A DNA stretch of 56,893 nt from Candidatus Scalindua sp. SCAELEC01 (lineage in GTDB: Bacteria; Planctomycetota; Brocadiia; Brocadiales; Scalinduaceae): positions 1 through 56,893 of the forward strand of contig SHMT01000032.1 of NCBI GenBank assembly GCA_004282745.1, given 5' to 3'. Under the pieces are notes generated by a model, which was given only the letters and a program-made list of their open reading frames with translations, had not been told where the DNA came from and made no database searches. This document shows positions 27,639-36,763 of this stretch, one piece after another (position 1 is the stretch's first letter; each line of letters opens with the position of its first letter). The translations under genes and the position numbers were made by a program.

Positions 27639-30600
27639 TTACGCCGTAGGGTCCCAGGAAGCCATATGTTTGAGCAATTTCCACCTCCTCATTATGTCCG
27701 CCTCAGCTTGTTTCATAAGCTCTTTTGCCACTTCAGGATTACTCGCCCTTAATGACTTGTAACGGTTTTCACGATAGGCATACTCTTCAAAAGGGGTTGA
27801 TGGCTCTTTGCTGTTGATAACAAGTGGATTTTTACCCTGTTGCTCAAGTTCAGGATTGTATCGATAGAGTGGCCAGTAACCGCTTGATACGGCCCTCTTC
27901 ATAGCCTCTACACCCTTACTCATATCCATACCATGGGCAATACAATTCGAATAGGCAATAATTAATGCAGGCCCATCGTATGCATCTGCTTCTACGAACG
28001 CCTTAAGCGTCTGGGCAGGGTTTGCACCAAAAGCTACCTGTGCGATGTATACATTACCGTAAGTAGACATGATCATACCAATGTTCTTCTTGGGAGTTCT
28101 CTTTCCCCCAGCGGCAAACTGAGCAATAGCACCTAAAGGTGTGGCCTTAGACATTTGGCCCCCGGTATTTGAATATACCTCAGTATCCATAATCAACAGT
28201 TTGATATTCTCTCCCGATGCCAATACGTGATCAACACCTCCATAGCCAATATCATAACCCCAACCATCACCACCTACAGACCACACACATTTTTTCACGA
28301 TGTAGTCGGCTTGGGAGATGAGGTTTTTTGCTTCAAGAGAACCATCAGTAGAGAGCCTTTCTTTCAGTTCTGCTACACGCCCCCTTTGCTCCTCTATACC
28401 CTCTTGTGTTGATGTGTCGGCATTTTTGATTGCCTCAAACAGATCTTTTAAATCAGCATATGCAGCGTCTGCAGAGAGACGCTCTATGAGCTCCATTGCC
28501 TGCGTATGGAACTTATCCATTGTTTGTCTCATACCAAGGCCAAACTCTGCAGTGTCTTCGAATAGGGAATTTGACCAAGCGGGTCCTCTACCATCGTCTC
28601 TCGTAGTATAGGGGGTTGTCGGTAAATTACCTCCATAGATAGAGCTGCAGCCTGTCGCATTCGCAATGATCAATCGGTCTCCAAACAGTTGTGTCATTAA
28701 CTTTATATACGGTGTCTCCCCGCATCCGAGACAAGCACCACTATATTCAAAGAGTGGTTTTACAAACTGACTGCCCTTCACATTTGTAACCCTGAATCTC
28801 GATCTGTCTGTCTCCGGAAGCTTGAGAAAGAAATCGTAGCTTTCAGCCTCCTCCTCGCGAAACGGTTCTTGAAACTTCATGTTTATAGCCTTAACACCCT
28901 CAATCTTGTTTCCATCGGCATCTTTCTTCTGTCCCGGGCAGTTAAAGACACAGGAGCCACAACCGGTGCAGTCTTCGGGGGCAACTTGTACCGTAAATTT
29001 AAGGCCCTTGAGGTCCTGACCCGTCGCATCGACGGATTTAAATGCCGCTGGTGCACCGCTGAGATGTGATGGCTCATATGCCTTCACCCTAATGCTGGCA
29101 TGTGGACAGACAAAAGAACATTGGGCGCACTGAATACAGGCATCAGGTTCCCAAATTGGTATATGGATGCCGATATTCCTCTTTTCATATTGGGTGGTAC
29201 CTGTCGGCCAAGTGCCGTCATCAGGCATTGCTGAAACGGGGAGAGAGTCTCCGTTATCTGCAAGAATTTTTGCCGTTACTTTTTTAACGAATTCAGGTGC
29301 ATGTTCCGGGACGGGTGGACGCATATGGAAAGTGCTGGTTACCTTATCGGGGACCGGTACCTCAACGATATTCTGCAATGCATGATCTACGGCCCGATAA
29401 TTCAAATTGACAACATCCTCTCCCTTCTTCATGTAAGTCTTTTTAATCTCAGTCTTAATAGAATGTACCGCATCTTCTTTAGGAATGATTCCAGAGATAA
29501 CAAAAAATGCCGTTTGCATGATCATATTTATCCTTGCACCAAGACCGATCTCTTCGGCAAGTGATATCGCATCGATAATGTAAAATTTCATCCTCTTGGA
29601 TATTAGTTGCTCCTGCACTTCAACGGGTAACGTATCCCAAACATCATCTTTGTTGTGTGACGTGGTGAGGAGGAACGTTGCTCCCTCTTCCGCATTTGAA
29701 AGCATGTTTATCTTGTCCGGAAACGATGGATTGTGGCATGCAATAAAGTTTGCCTTTTTGATGAGATATGGCTTATGGATTTTATCTTTTCCAAATCGAA
29801 GGTGCGAAACGGTAGTTGCACCCGATTTCTTTGAATCGTAGACGAAGTATGCCTGAGAATAATTGTCTGTTTCATTCCCGATAATCTTAATGGTATTTTT
29901 GTTTGCACCTACGGTGCCGTCGGCTCCAAGACCATAAAAGAGAGAACGGAATTCGTTTTTATCTCCAACATCAAAAGATTCATCATAATCAAGGCTGGTA
30001 CCGCAAACATCGTCTTTGATACCGATCGTGAAATGGTTCTTTGGTTTTGACGTAGAGAGATTGTCAAATACTGCCTTCACCATAGCTGGGGTAAAGTCTT
30101 TTGAACCGAGCCCGTAGCGTCCACCAATTACTTTTGGATATACGCTTAATTTTGATGTGCCTCGGTCCATCATCTCTCCGAGGGCAGTCCTCACGTCAAG
30201 ATAGAGAGGCTCACCGATTGCACCTGGCTCTTTGGTACGGTCAAGTACTGCAATTGATCTTACGGTTGCTGGTAAACTGTCAGTAAAAGCCTCTATGTCA
30301 AAAGGCCTGTAAAGCCTCACGAGGACAATTCCAAGTTTTTCTCCTTTTGCATTGAGTGTGTTAACGGTATTCAAGGCAACTTCACCGGCTGAGCCCATAA
30401 GGACAATAACACGTTCAGCCTCAGGATCACCGAGATAATCGAACAGCTTGTATTGACGGCCCACGATGCTGGCAAATTTATCCATGGCCTTTTGGACCAA
30501 TCCTGGAGTCGCTTCATAGTACCTGTTAACCGTTTCTCTTCCCTGGAAATAGACATCCGGGTTCTGCGATGTTCCACGAATGTTTGGTCGGTCCGGAGTA

Positions 30601-31223
30601 AGACCCCTTCCTCGATGAGCAATCACAAGATCATTATCAATCATCGCTCGCATATCATCAAAATTGACTTCCTCAATTTTTTGAACCTCATGGGATGTCC
30701 TGAAGCCGTCAAAAAAGTGCATAAATGGAATCCTCGATTCAAGGGTAGCTGCCTGAGCAATGAGGGCGAAATCCATTGATTCCTGTACATTTTGAGAACA
30801 CAGCATAGCAAATCCGGTAGAACGGGCAGCCATGACGTCTGAATGATCTCCAAAAATAGAGAGCCCCTGGGCGGCAAGAGAACGGGCGGTTATATGAAAT
30901 ACTGTGGGAGTTAACTCACCCGCTATCTTGTACATGTTTGGAATAATAAGGAGGAGACCTTGAGAAGCGGAAATAGTTGTCGCTAAGGCACCGGTAGTAA
31001 GAGAGCCGTGTACCGCACCTGCAACACCCCCTTCAGATTGCATCTGACTGACCTTTGGTACTGATCCCCATAAATTCACTTCACCTTTTGCCGACTTTGC
31101 ATCACAAATTTCTGCAATGGGTGATGAAGGTGTTATCGGGTATATGGTGATGATCTCATTTGTCGCATGTACTACATGGGCACATGCAGCACATCCATCC
31201 ACAATTACGGTATTTCGACTCAT
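27639..31223 (-). CDS. nifJ: Pyruvate:ferredoxin (flavodoxin) oxidoreductase
   Basis: 1194 residues, a single-chain homodimeric-type PFOR carrying all domains. Interconverts pyruvate plus CoA with acetyl-CoA, CO2 and reduced ferredoxin. Order: N-terminal pyruvate-binding domain (YPITPSSPIAE near 28), domain II to about 410, the gamma-type domain to about 630, and two ferredoxin clusters (CIQCAQCSFVCPH and CTGCGSCVFNCPG, about 690-760). The TPP domain follows, with the proximal-cluster cysteines ACLGCGETPY and GDGWGYDIGYGG. A strong AAGGAG site precedes ATG 31223. An oxygen-sensitive enzyme, marking an anaerobe that may run it in the CO2-fixing direction. Confidence 0.97.
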   Translation of the reverse strand: MSRNTVIVDGCAACAHVVHATNEIITIYPITPSSPIAEICDAKSAKGEVNLWGSVPKVSQMQSEGGVAGAVHGSLTTGALATTISASQGLLLIIPNMYKIAGELTPTVFHITARSLAAQGLSIFGDHSDVMAARSTGFAMLCSQNVQESMDFALIAQAATLESRIPFMHFFDGFRTSHEVQKIEEVNFDDMRAMIDNDLVIAHRGRGLTPDRPNIRGTSQNPDVYFQGRETVNRYYEATPGLVQKAMDKFASIVGRQYKLFDYLGDPEAERVIVLMGSAGEVALNTVNTLNAKGEKLGIVLVRLYRPFDIEAFTDSLPATVRSIAVLDRTKEPGAIGEPLYLDVRTALGEMMDRGTSKLSVYPKVIGGRYGLGSKDFTPAMVKAVFDNLSTSKPKNHFTIGIKDDVCGTSLDYDESFDVGDKNEFRSLFYGLGADGTVGANKNTIKIIGNETDNYSQAYFVYDSKKSGATTVSHLRFGKDKIHKPYLIKKANFIACHNPSFPDKINMLSNAEEGATFLLTTSHNKDDVWDTLPVEVQEQLISKRMKFYIIDAISLAEEIGLGARINMIMQTAFFVISGIIPKEDAVHSIKTEIKKTYMKKGEDVVNLNYRAVDHALQNIVEVPVPDKVTSTFHMRPPVPEHAPEFVKKVTAKILADNGDSLPVSAMPDDGTWPTGTTQYEKRNIGIHIPIWEPDACIQCAQCSFVCPHASIRVKAYEPSHLSGAPAAFKSVDATGQDLKGLKFTVQVAPEDCTGCGSCVFNCPGQKKDADGNKIEGVKAINMKFQEPFREEEAESYDFFLKLPETDRSRFRVTNVKGSQFVKPLFEYSGACLGCGETPYIKLMTQLFGDRLIIANATGCSSIYGGNLPTTPYTTRDDGRGPAWSNSLFEDTAEFGLGMRQTMDKFHTQAMELIERLSADAAYADLKDLFEAIKNADTSTQEGIEEQRGRVAELKERLSTDGSLEAKNLISQADYIVKKCVWSVGGDGWGYDIGYGGVDHVLASGENIKLLIMDTEVYSNTGGQMSKATPLGAIAQFAAGGKRTPKKNIGMIMSTYGNVYIAQVAFGANPAQTLKAFVEADAYDGPALIIAYSNCIAHGMDMSKGVEAMKRAVSSGYWPLYRYNPELEQQGKNPLVINSKEPSTPFEEYAYRENRYKSLRASNPEVAKELMKQAEADIMRRWKLLKHMASWDPTA

Positions 31224-31688
31224 AAGTTTCTCCTTGAATTAACGAACTTGGCAAGCAAGATGCATATAGTTTTATAGAAAAAATTCTCAATTCATACTTA
31301 AAATGCTATTATGTAAAGCGTGAATCATAAATATAATGTTTTTCTGAAGAAAGTAAACATAAAACTTTGAGGTAAGTAAAAAGGGAGCGAACAGAGAACT
31401 ACAAGGAGAATTAACCATATCTGGAGAAAAAATGTTCCATTTTTTTCGGTTTTGTATCCATTTTTTCGTAAAGATTGCGAATTTCTATGATAAACTCCAA
31501 ATCCCAACTCGACTCGTCAAAGGTCGTGCCTTGACGGTTGGGGCTGGTTGAGAAGCAAAAGAGAGAAAGTGAAAAGTCGGAAAATTTCCTTGCCTTTTTC
31601 TTTAACTTTAATACCATTTACCACAAAATATGTTTTTAGACGTTTTGTGTGAGGGTAAAAAATTTTTTTTTAAATAAGGATAAAATAA
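31224..31688. other. Gene-free divergent region between nifJ and the ECF sigma gene
   Basis: 465 bp, very AT-rich, with no credible ORF. It must contain the nifJ promoter (minus strand) near its left side. A possible ECF-type -35 begins at its right edge. No repeat family is recognisable. Confidence 0.4.
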
Positions 31689-31695
31689 GGAACTT
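31689..31695 (+). promoter_or_regulatory. Possible ECF-type -35 (GGAACTT) before the sigma gene
   Basis: GGAACTT 33 bp upstream of the sigma factor's start codon. GGAAC is the typical -35 of ECF-dependent promoters, and such genes often autoregulate. A -10 would fall around 31710-31716 and leave only a very short leader. Motif is visible; function is inference. Confidence 0.35.
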
Positions 31696-31728
31696 TATTA
31701 TTGTCATCATTGTTGTAAAATCTAATGA

Positions 31729-32310
31729 ATGAAGAGCTTTGGTGAGTCAGAAGAGAAGGCAAGCACGTTAGAGCAGTCCGCATTAGAGTACATGGATACG
31801 CTCTTTAACTTTGCTATGAGGATGACCGGAAACAGGGAAGATGCGGAAGATCTCGTTCAGGAGACGTATATGAAGATGCATCGGTTCTTGCATACGTTTG
31901 ACGAGGGTTCCAACCTAAAGGCGTGGCTGTTTAAGATATTGAGGAACACTTTCATTAATAAGTACCGAAAAAAGTTGAGAGAACCTCAAGAGGTACATGA
32001 TAATAATGACGATTTCTCTTTATATGACACCATTGCGGGAGAGAGTGAGTATGATCCATACGGTAAGAGCAGTTTCAAGATAGAAGAGCATATAGAAGAT
32101 GAGGTAAAAGAGGCGTTAGAAAATTTACCACTTGCCTTTAAGGAGGTCGTTTTCTACTCTGATCTTGAAGGGTTGACCTATGAGGAGATATCAGATGTGA
32201 TCGGTTGCCCTATCGGTACCGTCAAATCGAGGCTGTATAGATCGAGAAAGTTACTACAGAAACTGTTATGGGAATATGCAAAGAAAAAAGGATATTTAAA
32301 AGGGGAATAG
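31729..32310 (+). CDS. RNA polymerase ECF-type sigma factor
   Basis: 193 residues. Region 2 (about 22-85) has the ECF signature FNFAMRMTGNREDAEDLVQE and WLFKILRNTFINKYRK. Region 4 (about 128-180) has LPLAFKEVVFYSDLEGLTYEEI, quoted as its start at L128, and IGTVKSRLYRSRKLL for -35 recognition. There is no region 1 or 3. The next gene is its anti-sigma factor, 17 bp on. There is no obvious Shine-Dalgarno sequence before ATG 31729, which fits a short or leaderless transcript from the GGAACTT promoter. RpoE-like/ECF group; the signal sensed is unknown. Confidence 0.92.
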   Translation: MKSFGESEEKASTLEQSALEYMDTLFNFAMRMTGNREDAEDLVQETYMKMHRFLHTFDEGSNLKAWLFKILRNTFINKYRKKLREPQEVHDNNDDFSLYDTIAGESEYDPYGKSSFKIEEHIEDEVKEALENLPLAFKEVVFYSDLEGLTYEEISDVIGCPIGTVKSRLYRSRKLLQKLLWEYAKKKGYLKGE

Positions 32311-32327
32311 GGAAGGTGGGGAGATAA

Positions 32328-33218
32328 ATGACTTGCAATGATGCGAAAGAGATGCTCTATGAATATCTAGATAATGAGATCGATCGGGATAGCTATCTAC
32401 AGATTAAGGGCCATATTGACAGATGTCGTAAGTGTTGCGACAAATTTGAGTTTGAGCAATCTTTAAAAAAGCTAATAAAGGATAGATCTCAGAAGTTTAC
32501 CATATCACAGACGGTAAGAGGCGATATAGTCAAAGCTTTATCTGATATGCGTAAAGCGCGTGAGAGTGATACCAAACGCGAAAAAGAGCAAACTAATGAA
32601 GACAAGAGTTCACGCGTCATTCAATTATTTTTAAAGAGGCCTGCTTATGCACTGGCAGCGGCCTTTATTCCGTTTATTGTTTCTGGATTGGCTGTCTATT
32701 TTGCATTTTTTAAACCAACGCCTCCTTCTCCTATCATAAGAGAAATTGCCGAGTGTCACGATCAACACGTCAATGGTAATGCTGTTCTTGAACTGGCGAG
32801 TTCTGATCAAAATGAATTATTACGCCATTTTAACAAGTTCCGCAATTTTAATTTTGCTGTAGCTGCACCAGAATCTAATGATCACAAAACAAAACTCTTG
32901 GGTTGTAAAGACTGTTACCTGGTTGGAAGGAAAAGTGTGCACGTAGACTTGGAAAGGAAATTGAACAGGAAGTTCTCTCTAGAGATAATCGATGGTTCTG
33001 GGATGAACATAAACCATTTGAATGAGGAACTTGTTGACGGCAGGGTGTACTATTTTGGGAGACATAAGGGCTATAATGTTGTACTCTGGAGGGAGGGGGA
33101 TACGGTGTATAGTTTAACGTCGGAAGCTCGGAAAAATGAGCTTATCCACGTTGCGAAGGAAGGGATACGGATGCGAAGAGGCATGGCACCTCAGACCTTT
33201 TTTCCTGTGAGAGAATAG
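32328..33218 (+). CDS. Membrane-bound zinc-binding anti-sigma factor
   Basis: 296 residues. The cytoplasmic N-terminus has the zinc anti-sigma (zf-HC2) pattern: Cys3, then H-x3-C-x2-C in HIDRCRKCC (about 30-37), the module that clamps ECF sigma factors. One membrane helix (about 105-126, AAAFIPFIVSGLAVYFAFF) leads to a roughly 170-residue periplasmic domain with LLGCKDCYLVGR and a sheet-rich end (RVYYFGRHKGYNVVLW) that presumably senses the signal. Cotranscribed with the sigma gene. An F1 solo end begins 2 bp after its stop codon. Confidence 0.85.
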   Translation: MTCNDAKEMLYEYLDNEIDRDSYLQIKGHIDRCRKCCDKFEFEQSLKKLIKDRSQKFTISQTVRGDIVKALSDMRKARESDTKREKEQTNEDKSSRVIQLFLKRPAYALAAAFIPFIVSGLAVYFAFFKPTPPSPIIREIAECHDQHVNGNAVLELASSDQNELLRHFNKFRNFNFAVAAPESNDHKTKLLGCKDCYLVGRKSVHVDLERKLNRKFSLEIIDGSGMNINHLNEELVDGRVYYFGRHKGYNVVLWREGDTVYSLTSEARKNELIHVAKEGIRMRRGMAPQTFFPVRE

Positions 33219-33220
33219 TA

Positions 33221-33260
33221 GGTAGTTTTAGTTCAACTACAGAATTTTCATTCAAAAACT
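33221..33260 (+). repeat. F1 element, degenerate solo end after the anti-sigma gene
   Basis: GGTAGTTTTAGTTCAA followed by AGAATTTTCATTCAAAAACT aligns with the right-hand 40 bp of F1 copy A (arm plus extension) with several substitutions. It is an old, truncated copy. Confidence 0.5.
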
Positions 33261-33304
33261 AGCGGAGTTCTTTTTTTCTGGATCGGCCAGGATCGGAGAG
33301 TACC

Positions 33305-33901
33305 ATGATAAGGTTTCTCAGACAAAAAAAAATTATATTCTCTCTTTGCCTTATTTTTGGCGGTTGTACCGCGACTTCCTACCAGTATAATTTTTCACTT
33401 ATTGAACCGCTTAATGATTCAATGAGCTTTGAGGATGGTGAGGTCGGATTCAAATTTTCTCCCTCTCAGGAGAAGATTCAGCTCTTAATCATGAACAAAA
33501 CGGATAAAGAGATACATCTTGTGCGAGATGAGGCCGAATATCTTGATCACACAGGAAAATCACATCGGATACATTACGGTTCAGATTATGTACAAGAGGT
33601 GAGGAACTTTACTCAAAATGGAAGATTATCTGTCTCTTCCATGAGGATAGATCCGAATTCTGAAGTCTCAGGATATGTTTGGATAAACAACTGGCCAGAT
33701 TTTTGTGTGGGGGAGGACAGGCACTCTCTTGCTTCTCAACGAATAGACTACCTTATGGAGCCGTTATTTCCAAGAAACAGGTACCAGGGGAGTGGGGAAG
33801 AGTTGAAAGATACTACGTTTACGTTGATATTACCAATCGATTTTGATGGGTATATAACTCATTATCCATTCAGCTTCCGGATTGATGATGTGACTAGTTA
33901 G
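33305..33901 (+). CDS. Putative lipoprotein of unknown function
   Basis: 198 residues. A basic start and hydrophobic stretch (about 9-20) end in FGGC, a lipobox with the modified cysteine at about residue 21, so it is a membrane-anchored lipoprotein. The mature part is beta-rich with an immunoglobulin-like tone (IQLLIMNKTDKEIHLVRDEA, quoted from about residue 58; TFTLILPIDFDGYI near the end), resembling small proteins that describe a tuned envelope response, but no family is recognised. It lies 86 bp after the sigma/anti-sigma pair on the same strand and may belong to the regulon. Its TAG stop straddles the left junction of F1 copy C. Confidence 0.6.
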   Translation: MIRFLRQKKIIFSLCLIFGGCTATSYQYNFSLIEPLNDSMSFEDGEVGFKFSPSQEKIQLLIMNKTDKEIHLVRDEAEYLDHTGKSHRIHYGSDYVQEVRNFTQNGRLSVSSMRIDPNSEVSGYVWINNWPDFCVGEDRHSLASQRIDYLMEPLFPRNRYQGSGEELKDTTFTLILPIDFDGYITHYPFSFRIDDVTS

Positions 33902-34046
33902 TGTTTGAACGAAAACCCTGTGTTTGAACGAAAACTACCCATCTACTGCGTTGCTGTAATAATTTCGTAATCCTCAAGTACTTGAGTACGTTCCGGTTAC
34001 TCAATTATCACGCGCCTTGTACCTGAGCAGTTTTCGTTCAAACACT
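33901..34046 (+). mobile_element. F1 palindromic mini-element, copy C (extension on the other arm)
   Basis: A 146-bp core with flanks AGTTA (33896-33900) and AGTGA (34047-34051), a 4/5 match. The internal order is as in copy A, but the 19-bp extension lies on the left arm (GTGTTTGAACGAAAACCC before GTGTTTGAACGAAAACTACC). It follows the lipoprotein gene's stop codon, so its hairpin could end that transcript. Confidence 0.83.
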
Positions 34047-34143
34047 AGTGAGGCTTTGGAATTTATTATTTTCCGTACGAGTCATACGAGCTGATTTTTA
34101 ACCTCCAAAAATTTGTCAACATTGAATTCTGAAGCATTGAATT

Positions 34144-34809
34144 ATGGATACCGCTCTTATTCTGTTCGCCAGGGAACCTGTTTCTGGCAAAGTAAAAACA
34201 AGATTAAGCCCCTACATTAGTCCACAAAAAGCCGCTGATCTCTACAGAGCATTCATTGTCGATATTGTAAACAACCTTAAAAAGCTAAAGAATCGGGATC
34301 TAACCATTGCCTATACTCCTCCATCTTCTGTAACGGCCTTTCACGAATTAATTGGACGGTCAATACCGCTATTTGCTCAAAGAGGAGTGACCCTGGGTGA
34401 AAGGTTGCAAAATGCCTTTCAGGACTTTTTTGATAAGGGGATAAAAAGGGTAATCATTATTGGTACAGATAGTCCGACTCTTCCAATATCTTATATCAAA
34501 GAAGCTTTTCAAGCCTTGTTGAAAGTTCCTGTTGTGATTGGTCCTACGTTTGATGGGGGATATTATCTTATAGGTCTCTCTGAATTTACAGGAGAAATTT
34601 TTAATGGTATAGATTGGGGATCTGCACACGTGTTTAGTCAAACAATATCAAGAATTTATGATCTGAACAGGAAATTTCATTTATTGCCCCCCTGGTATGA
34701 TATTGATACGCCAAATGATTTAACATTTTTACAATCACATTTTTTAGCCATGAAATTGAGTGGCAGTAGAGAGTTTCCAACTAAAACTTCTCAATTCCTC
34801 CAAATTTGA
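34144..34809 (+). CDS. TIGR04282/DUF2064-family glycosyltransferase-like protein
   Basis: 221 residues with a GT-A nucleotidyl/glycosyl-transferase fold. Motifs are FAREPVSGKVKTRLSP (nucleotide-binding loop), IIGTDSPTLP (DxD-like metal site), GPTFDGGYYLIGL and a C-terminal WYDIDTPNDL. This is the family called 'TIGR04282 arsenosugar biosynthesis glycosyltransferase' or 'rSAM/selenodomain-associated transferase 1'. Usual partners (a DUF2064 partner transferase or a seleno-domain radical SAM enzyme) are not next to it, though a B12 radical SAM gene lies 2 kb away. Followed by a secreted DUF3108 protein 21 bp on, probably in one transcript. Confidence 0.82.
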   Translation: MDTALILFAREPVSGKVKTRLSPYISPQKAADLYRAFIVDIVNNLKKLKNRDLTIAYTPPSSVTAFHELIGRSIPLFAQRGVTLGERLQNAFQDFFDKGIKRVIIIGTDSPTLPISYIKEAFQALLKVPVVIGPTFDGGYYLIGLSEFTGEIFNGIDWGSAHVFSQTISRIYDLNRKFHLLPPWYDIDTPNDLTFLQSHFLAMKLSGSREFPTKTSQFLQI

Positions 34810-34830
34810 CAGAGACTATTTACCGATCAG

Positions 34831-35697
34831 ATGGCACATACCTATTTTGTAAAAGTCGCATTCTTCTTGCTTTTATTTGTCACGTTTAATCAAGGAAGAT
34901 GTTTATCCTCTGACCCGTCTGATGAGCAGATTAGCTTGAAATCCACCGTGCCCTCCTCTCCTGCAGGGGAGGGTAAAGTATCTATTGGTATCGGAAAATT
35001 TGAGGATGAATTCCTTAAATATAATATAGGTTTCTGGTTCTTTAAAAAAATGGGAGAGGTTACGCTTCAATGTAAGAGAGAAACAAACACCCTTGCAATC
35101 ACAATAGATGGTTGTACCACAGGGCTTGTTGACAAAATTGTTCATAGACACAATGTCTACAAGACTACTATGGTGTTTGACGAAGAGACAAAAAGACTAA
35201 AACCCGTAAGCTCCTATGAAAAAAAGATTAAGGGAGACGAAGAGAGAGTGAAAATTACCCATTACGACTATGGGAAAAATATTCGTAAGTTTACCATATT
35301 GAGAAATGGAGTTTTTCGCAGGGAACAAGAGGTCAATCTTGATACAGCTTCAAATGATGATGGTATTTCAGCATTTTATAATCTTCGAAACGAGTCGTAT
35401 GGTAGGGTAAAAGACGGTGCTAACTTTACGATTAAGACTGCTCACAAAGAGAGAATTTCAGAATCAAAAATTTCTGTTCGGTCGATAGCAGATTCTGATG
35501 ATTTATCCAGATGGAAGGACCGTACGCGAGATGTAGAACTCATGGCAGAAATTACCCTGGATCCGGAAGTGATTGAATCGAAACAGGGCAAACTCGATAT
35601 ACTGTTAACAGGTGATTTTTTACCGATCGGTTTTATTGTACGAGATGTAATTGGTTTTGGTGATTTGTACGGTGTTCTCGAACAGAAGAAAATCTAA
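34831..35697 (+). CDS. DUF3108-type secreted protein
   Basis: 288 residues with a cleavable signal peptide (hydrophobic 8-21, then GRCLSS). The mature region matches the DUF3108 layout, a periplasmic beta-rich fold: GKVSIGIGKFEDEFLKYNIG, quoted from about residue 48, then DGCTTGLVDKIVHRHNVYKT, FDEETKRLKPVSSYEKK, and a closing LLTGDFLPIGFIVRDV. These proteins resemble lipid- or outer-membrane-handling proteins, but the function is unproven. Paired with the upstream transferase; converges with the flippase gene. Confidence 0.7.
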   Translation: MAHTYFVKVAFFLLLFVTFNQGRCLSSDPSDEQISLKSTVPSSPAGEGKVSIGIGKFEDEFLKYNIGFWFFKKMGEVTLQCKRETNTLAITIDGCTTGLVDKIVHRHNVYKTTMVFDEETKRLKPVSSYEKKIKGDEERVKITHYDYGKNIRKFTILRNGVFRREQEVNLDTASNDDGISAFYNLRNESYGRVKDGANFTIKTAHKERISESKISVRSIADSDDLSRWKDRTRDVELMAEITLDPEVIESKQGKLDILLTGDFLPIGFIVRDVIGFGDLYGVLEQKKI

Positions 35698-35755
35698 TGA
35701 ATGTGATTGTGGAATCTTGACTATCTGGTGGTCGGTCGAGAGGAGACGAAAATTT

Positions 35756-36763
35756 TTAGAACTCTGGCTTTGACTCCTCTTTGGAAGTTTCTGCAAGTGT
35801 CCATTCAAGTTTTGAGAGGAGGATCAACCCAGCTGCCGCCCAGATGAGTTCTCGTAACCGCCTCAAAATACACAAGGTGAGTCCAATACTTACACTTAAT
35901 TTCAGACACGAAAAAATCATAATGATACCACCCTCTTGTCCTCCAACACTACCAGGAATAAATGAAGTTATCCCTTTTGCAACCGTTGAAAGAGATTCGA
36001 TTATATAGGTCGGGAAGAAGCCCACATGATATCCGAGAAAATTGAGGACGAGAAATACCTCGATTAAGCCTGCTATCCAACCGAAAAAATAGAAGGTAAC
36101 AGCGAGACAAAAGTTTTTTTTATAATTTCTGTAAAAGTCTAAAATATTTTCGTCCAGAGCCTTCAGCCTCCCCACATTCTCTTCAAGGTATCGAATTTTT
36201 ATCTTGAAGAGGCGTAAAAGCCCCAACAGGGAAGAGAAAATTCCCCGTTTCTGGATAAACAGAATAAGAACGATTACGGGTATGCCCAATAACGTTATTG
36301 CGATGGTGCTGATAAGGCGAGATCCTGAAATGTTCAATTGGAAAAGTAAGAAGCCAACACCGATCATAACAAACACAATTTGAGAGATAGTCATGAGTGC
36401 CTTTGAAATGACAACCGATGCAATCCCTTCAACCATGGGGACATTATGCTTTTGCAGTAAATATGCTTTTACCGGCTCTCCCGCAAGATTGGCTGATGGG
36501 ATGATCATATTAATTGCTTCACCGGCGAGCCGAATGGTAAATAGATTTTTAAAGCGTAGGTTTGTCTCCTTGAATGAGTATTTCCACCCAAGTGTATCGA
36601 GGCAGAAGACAAGGCTGAATGGCAATAGGAGAATTAGTATTTTCCATTTCAAGAGAGAGAGATGCTGGTAGATATTGGTAACCCCAACCTTATAAATTAA
36701 AACGCAAAAGATTGAGAAGCCAATAAGAAGTAATAGTATTTTGACTCTTTTTTTCTGTACCAT
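35756..36763 (-). CDS. Flippase-like integral membrane protein (UPF0104, MprF/AglD flippase domain)
   Basis: 335 residues with about eight membrane helices. RLAGEAINMIIPSANLAGEP and the late FIPGSVGGQEGG loop are the signature of the lysylphosphatidylglycerol-synthase transmembrane family. Related domains flip phospholipids or polyprenyl-linked sugars; members lacking the MprF synthase domain, like this one, are uncharacterised. Its start codon is adjacent to the stop of the upstream radical SAM gene (36763/36764), so the two are translationally coupled and likely act on the same lipid. The substrate is unknown. Confidence 0.8.
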   Translation of the reverse strand: MVQKKRVKILLLLIGFSIFCVLIYKVGVTNIYQHLSLLKWKILILLLPFSLVFCLDTLGWKYSFKETNLRFKNLFTIRLAGEAINMIIPSANLAGEPVKAYLLQKHNVPMVEGIASVVISKALMTISQIVFVMIGVGFLLFQLNISGSRLISTIAITLLGIPVIVLILFIQKRGIFSSLLGLLRLFKIKIRYLEENVGRLKALDENILDFYRNYKKNFCLAVTFYFFGWIAGLIEVFLVLNFLGYHVGFFPTYIIESLSTVAKGITSFIPGSVGGQEGGIIMIFSCLKLSVSIGLTLCILRRLRELIWAAAGLILLSKLEWTLAETSKEESKPEF

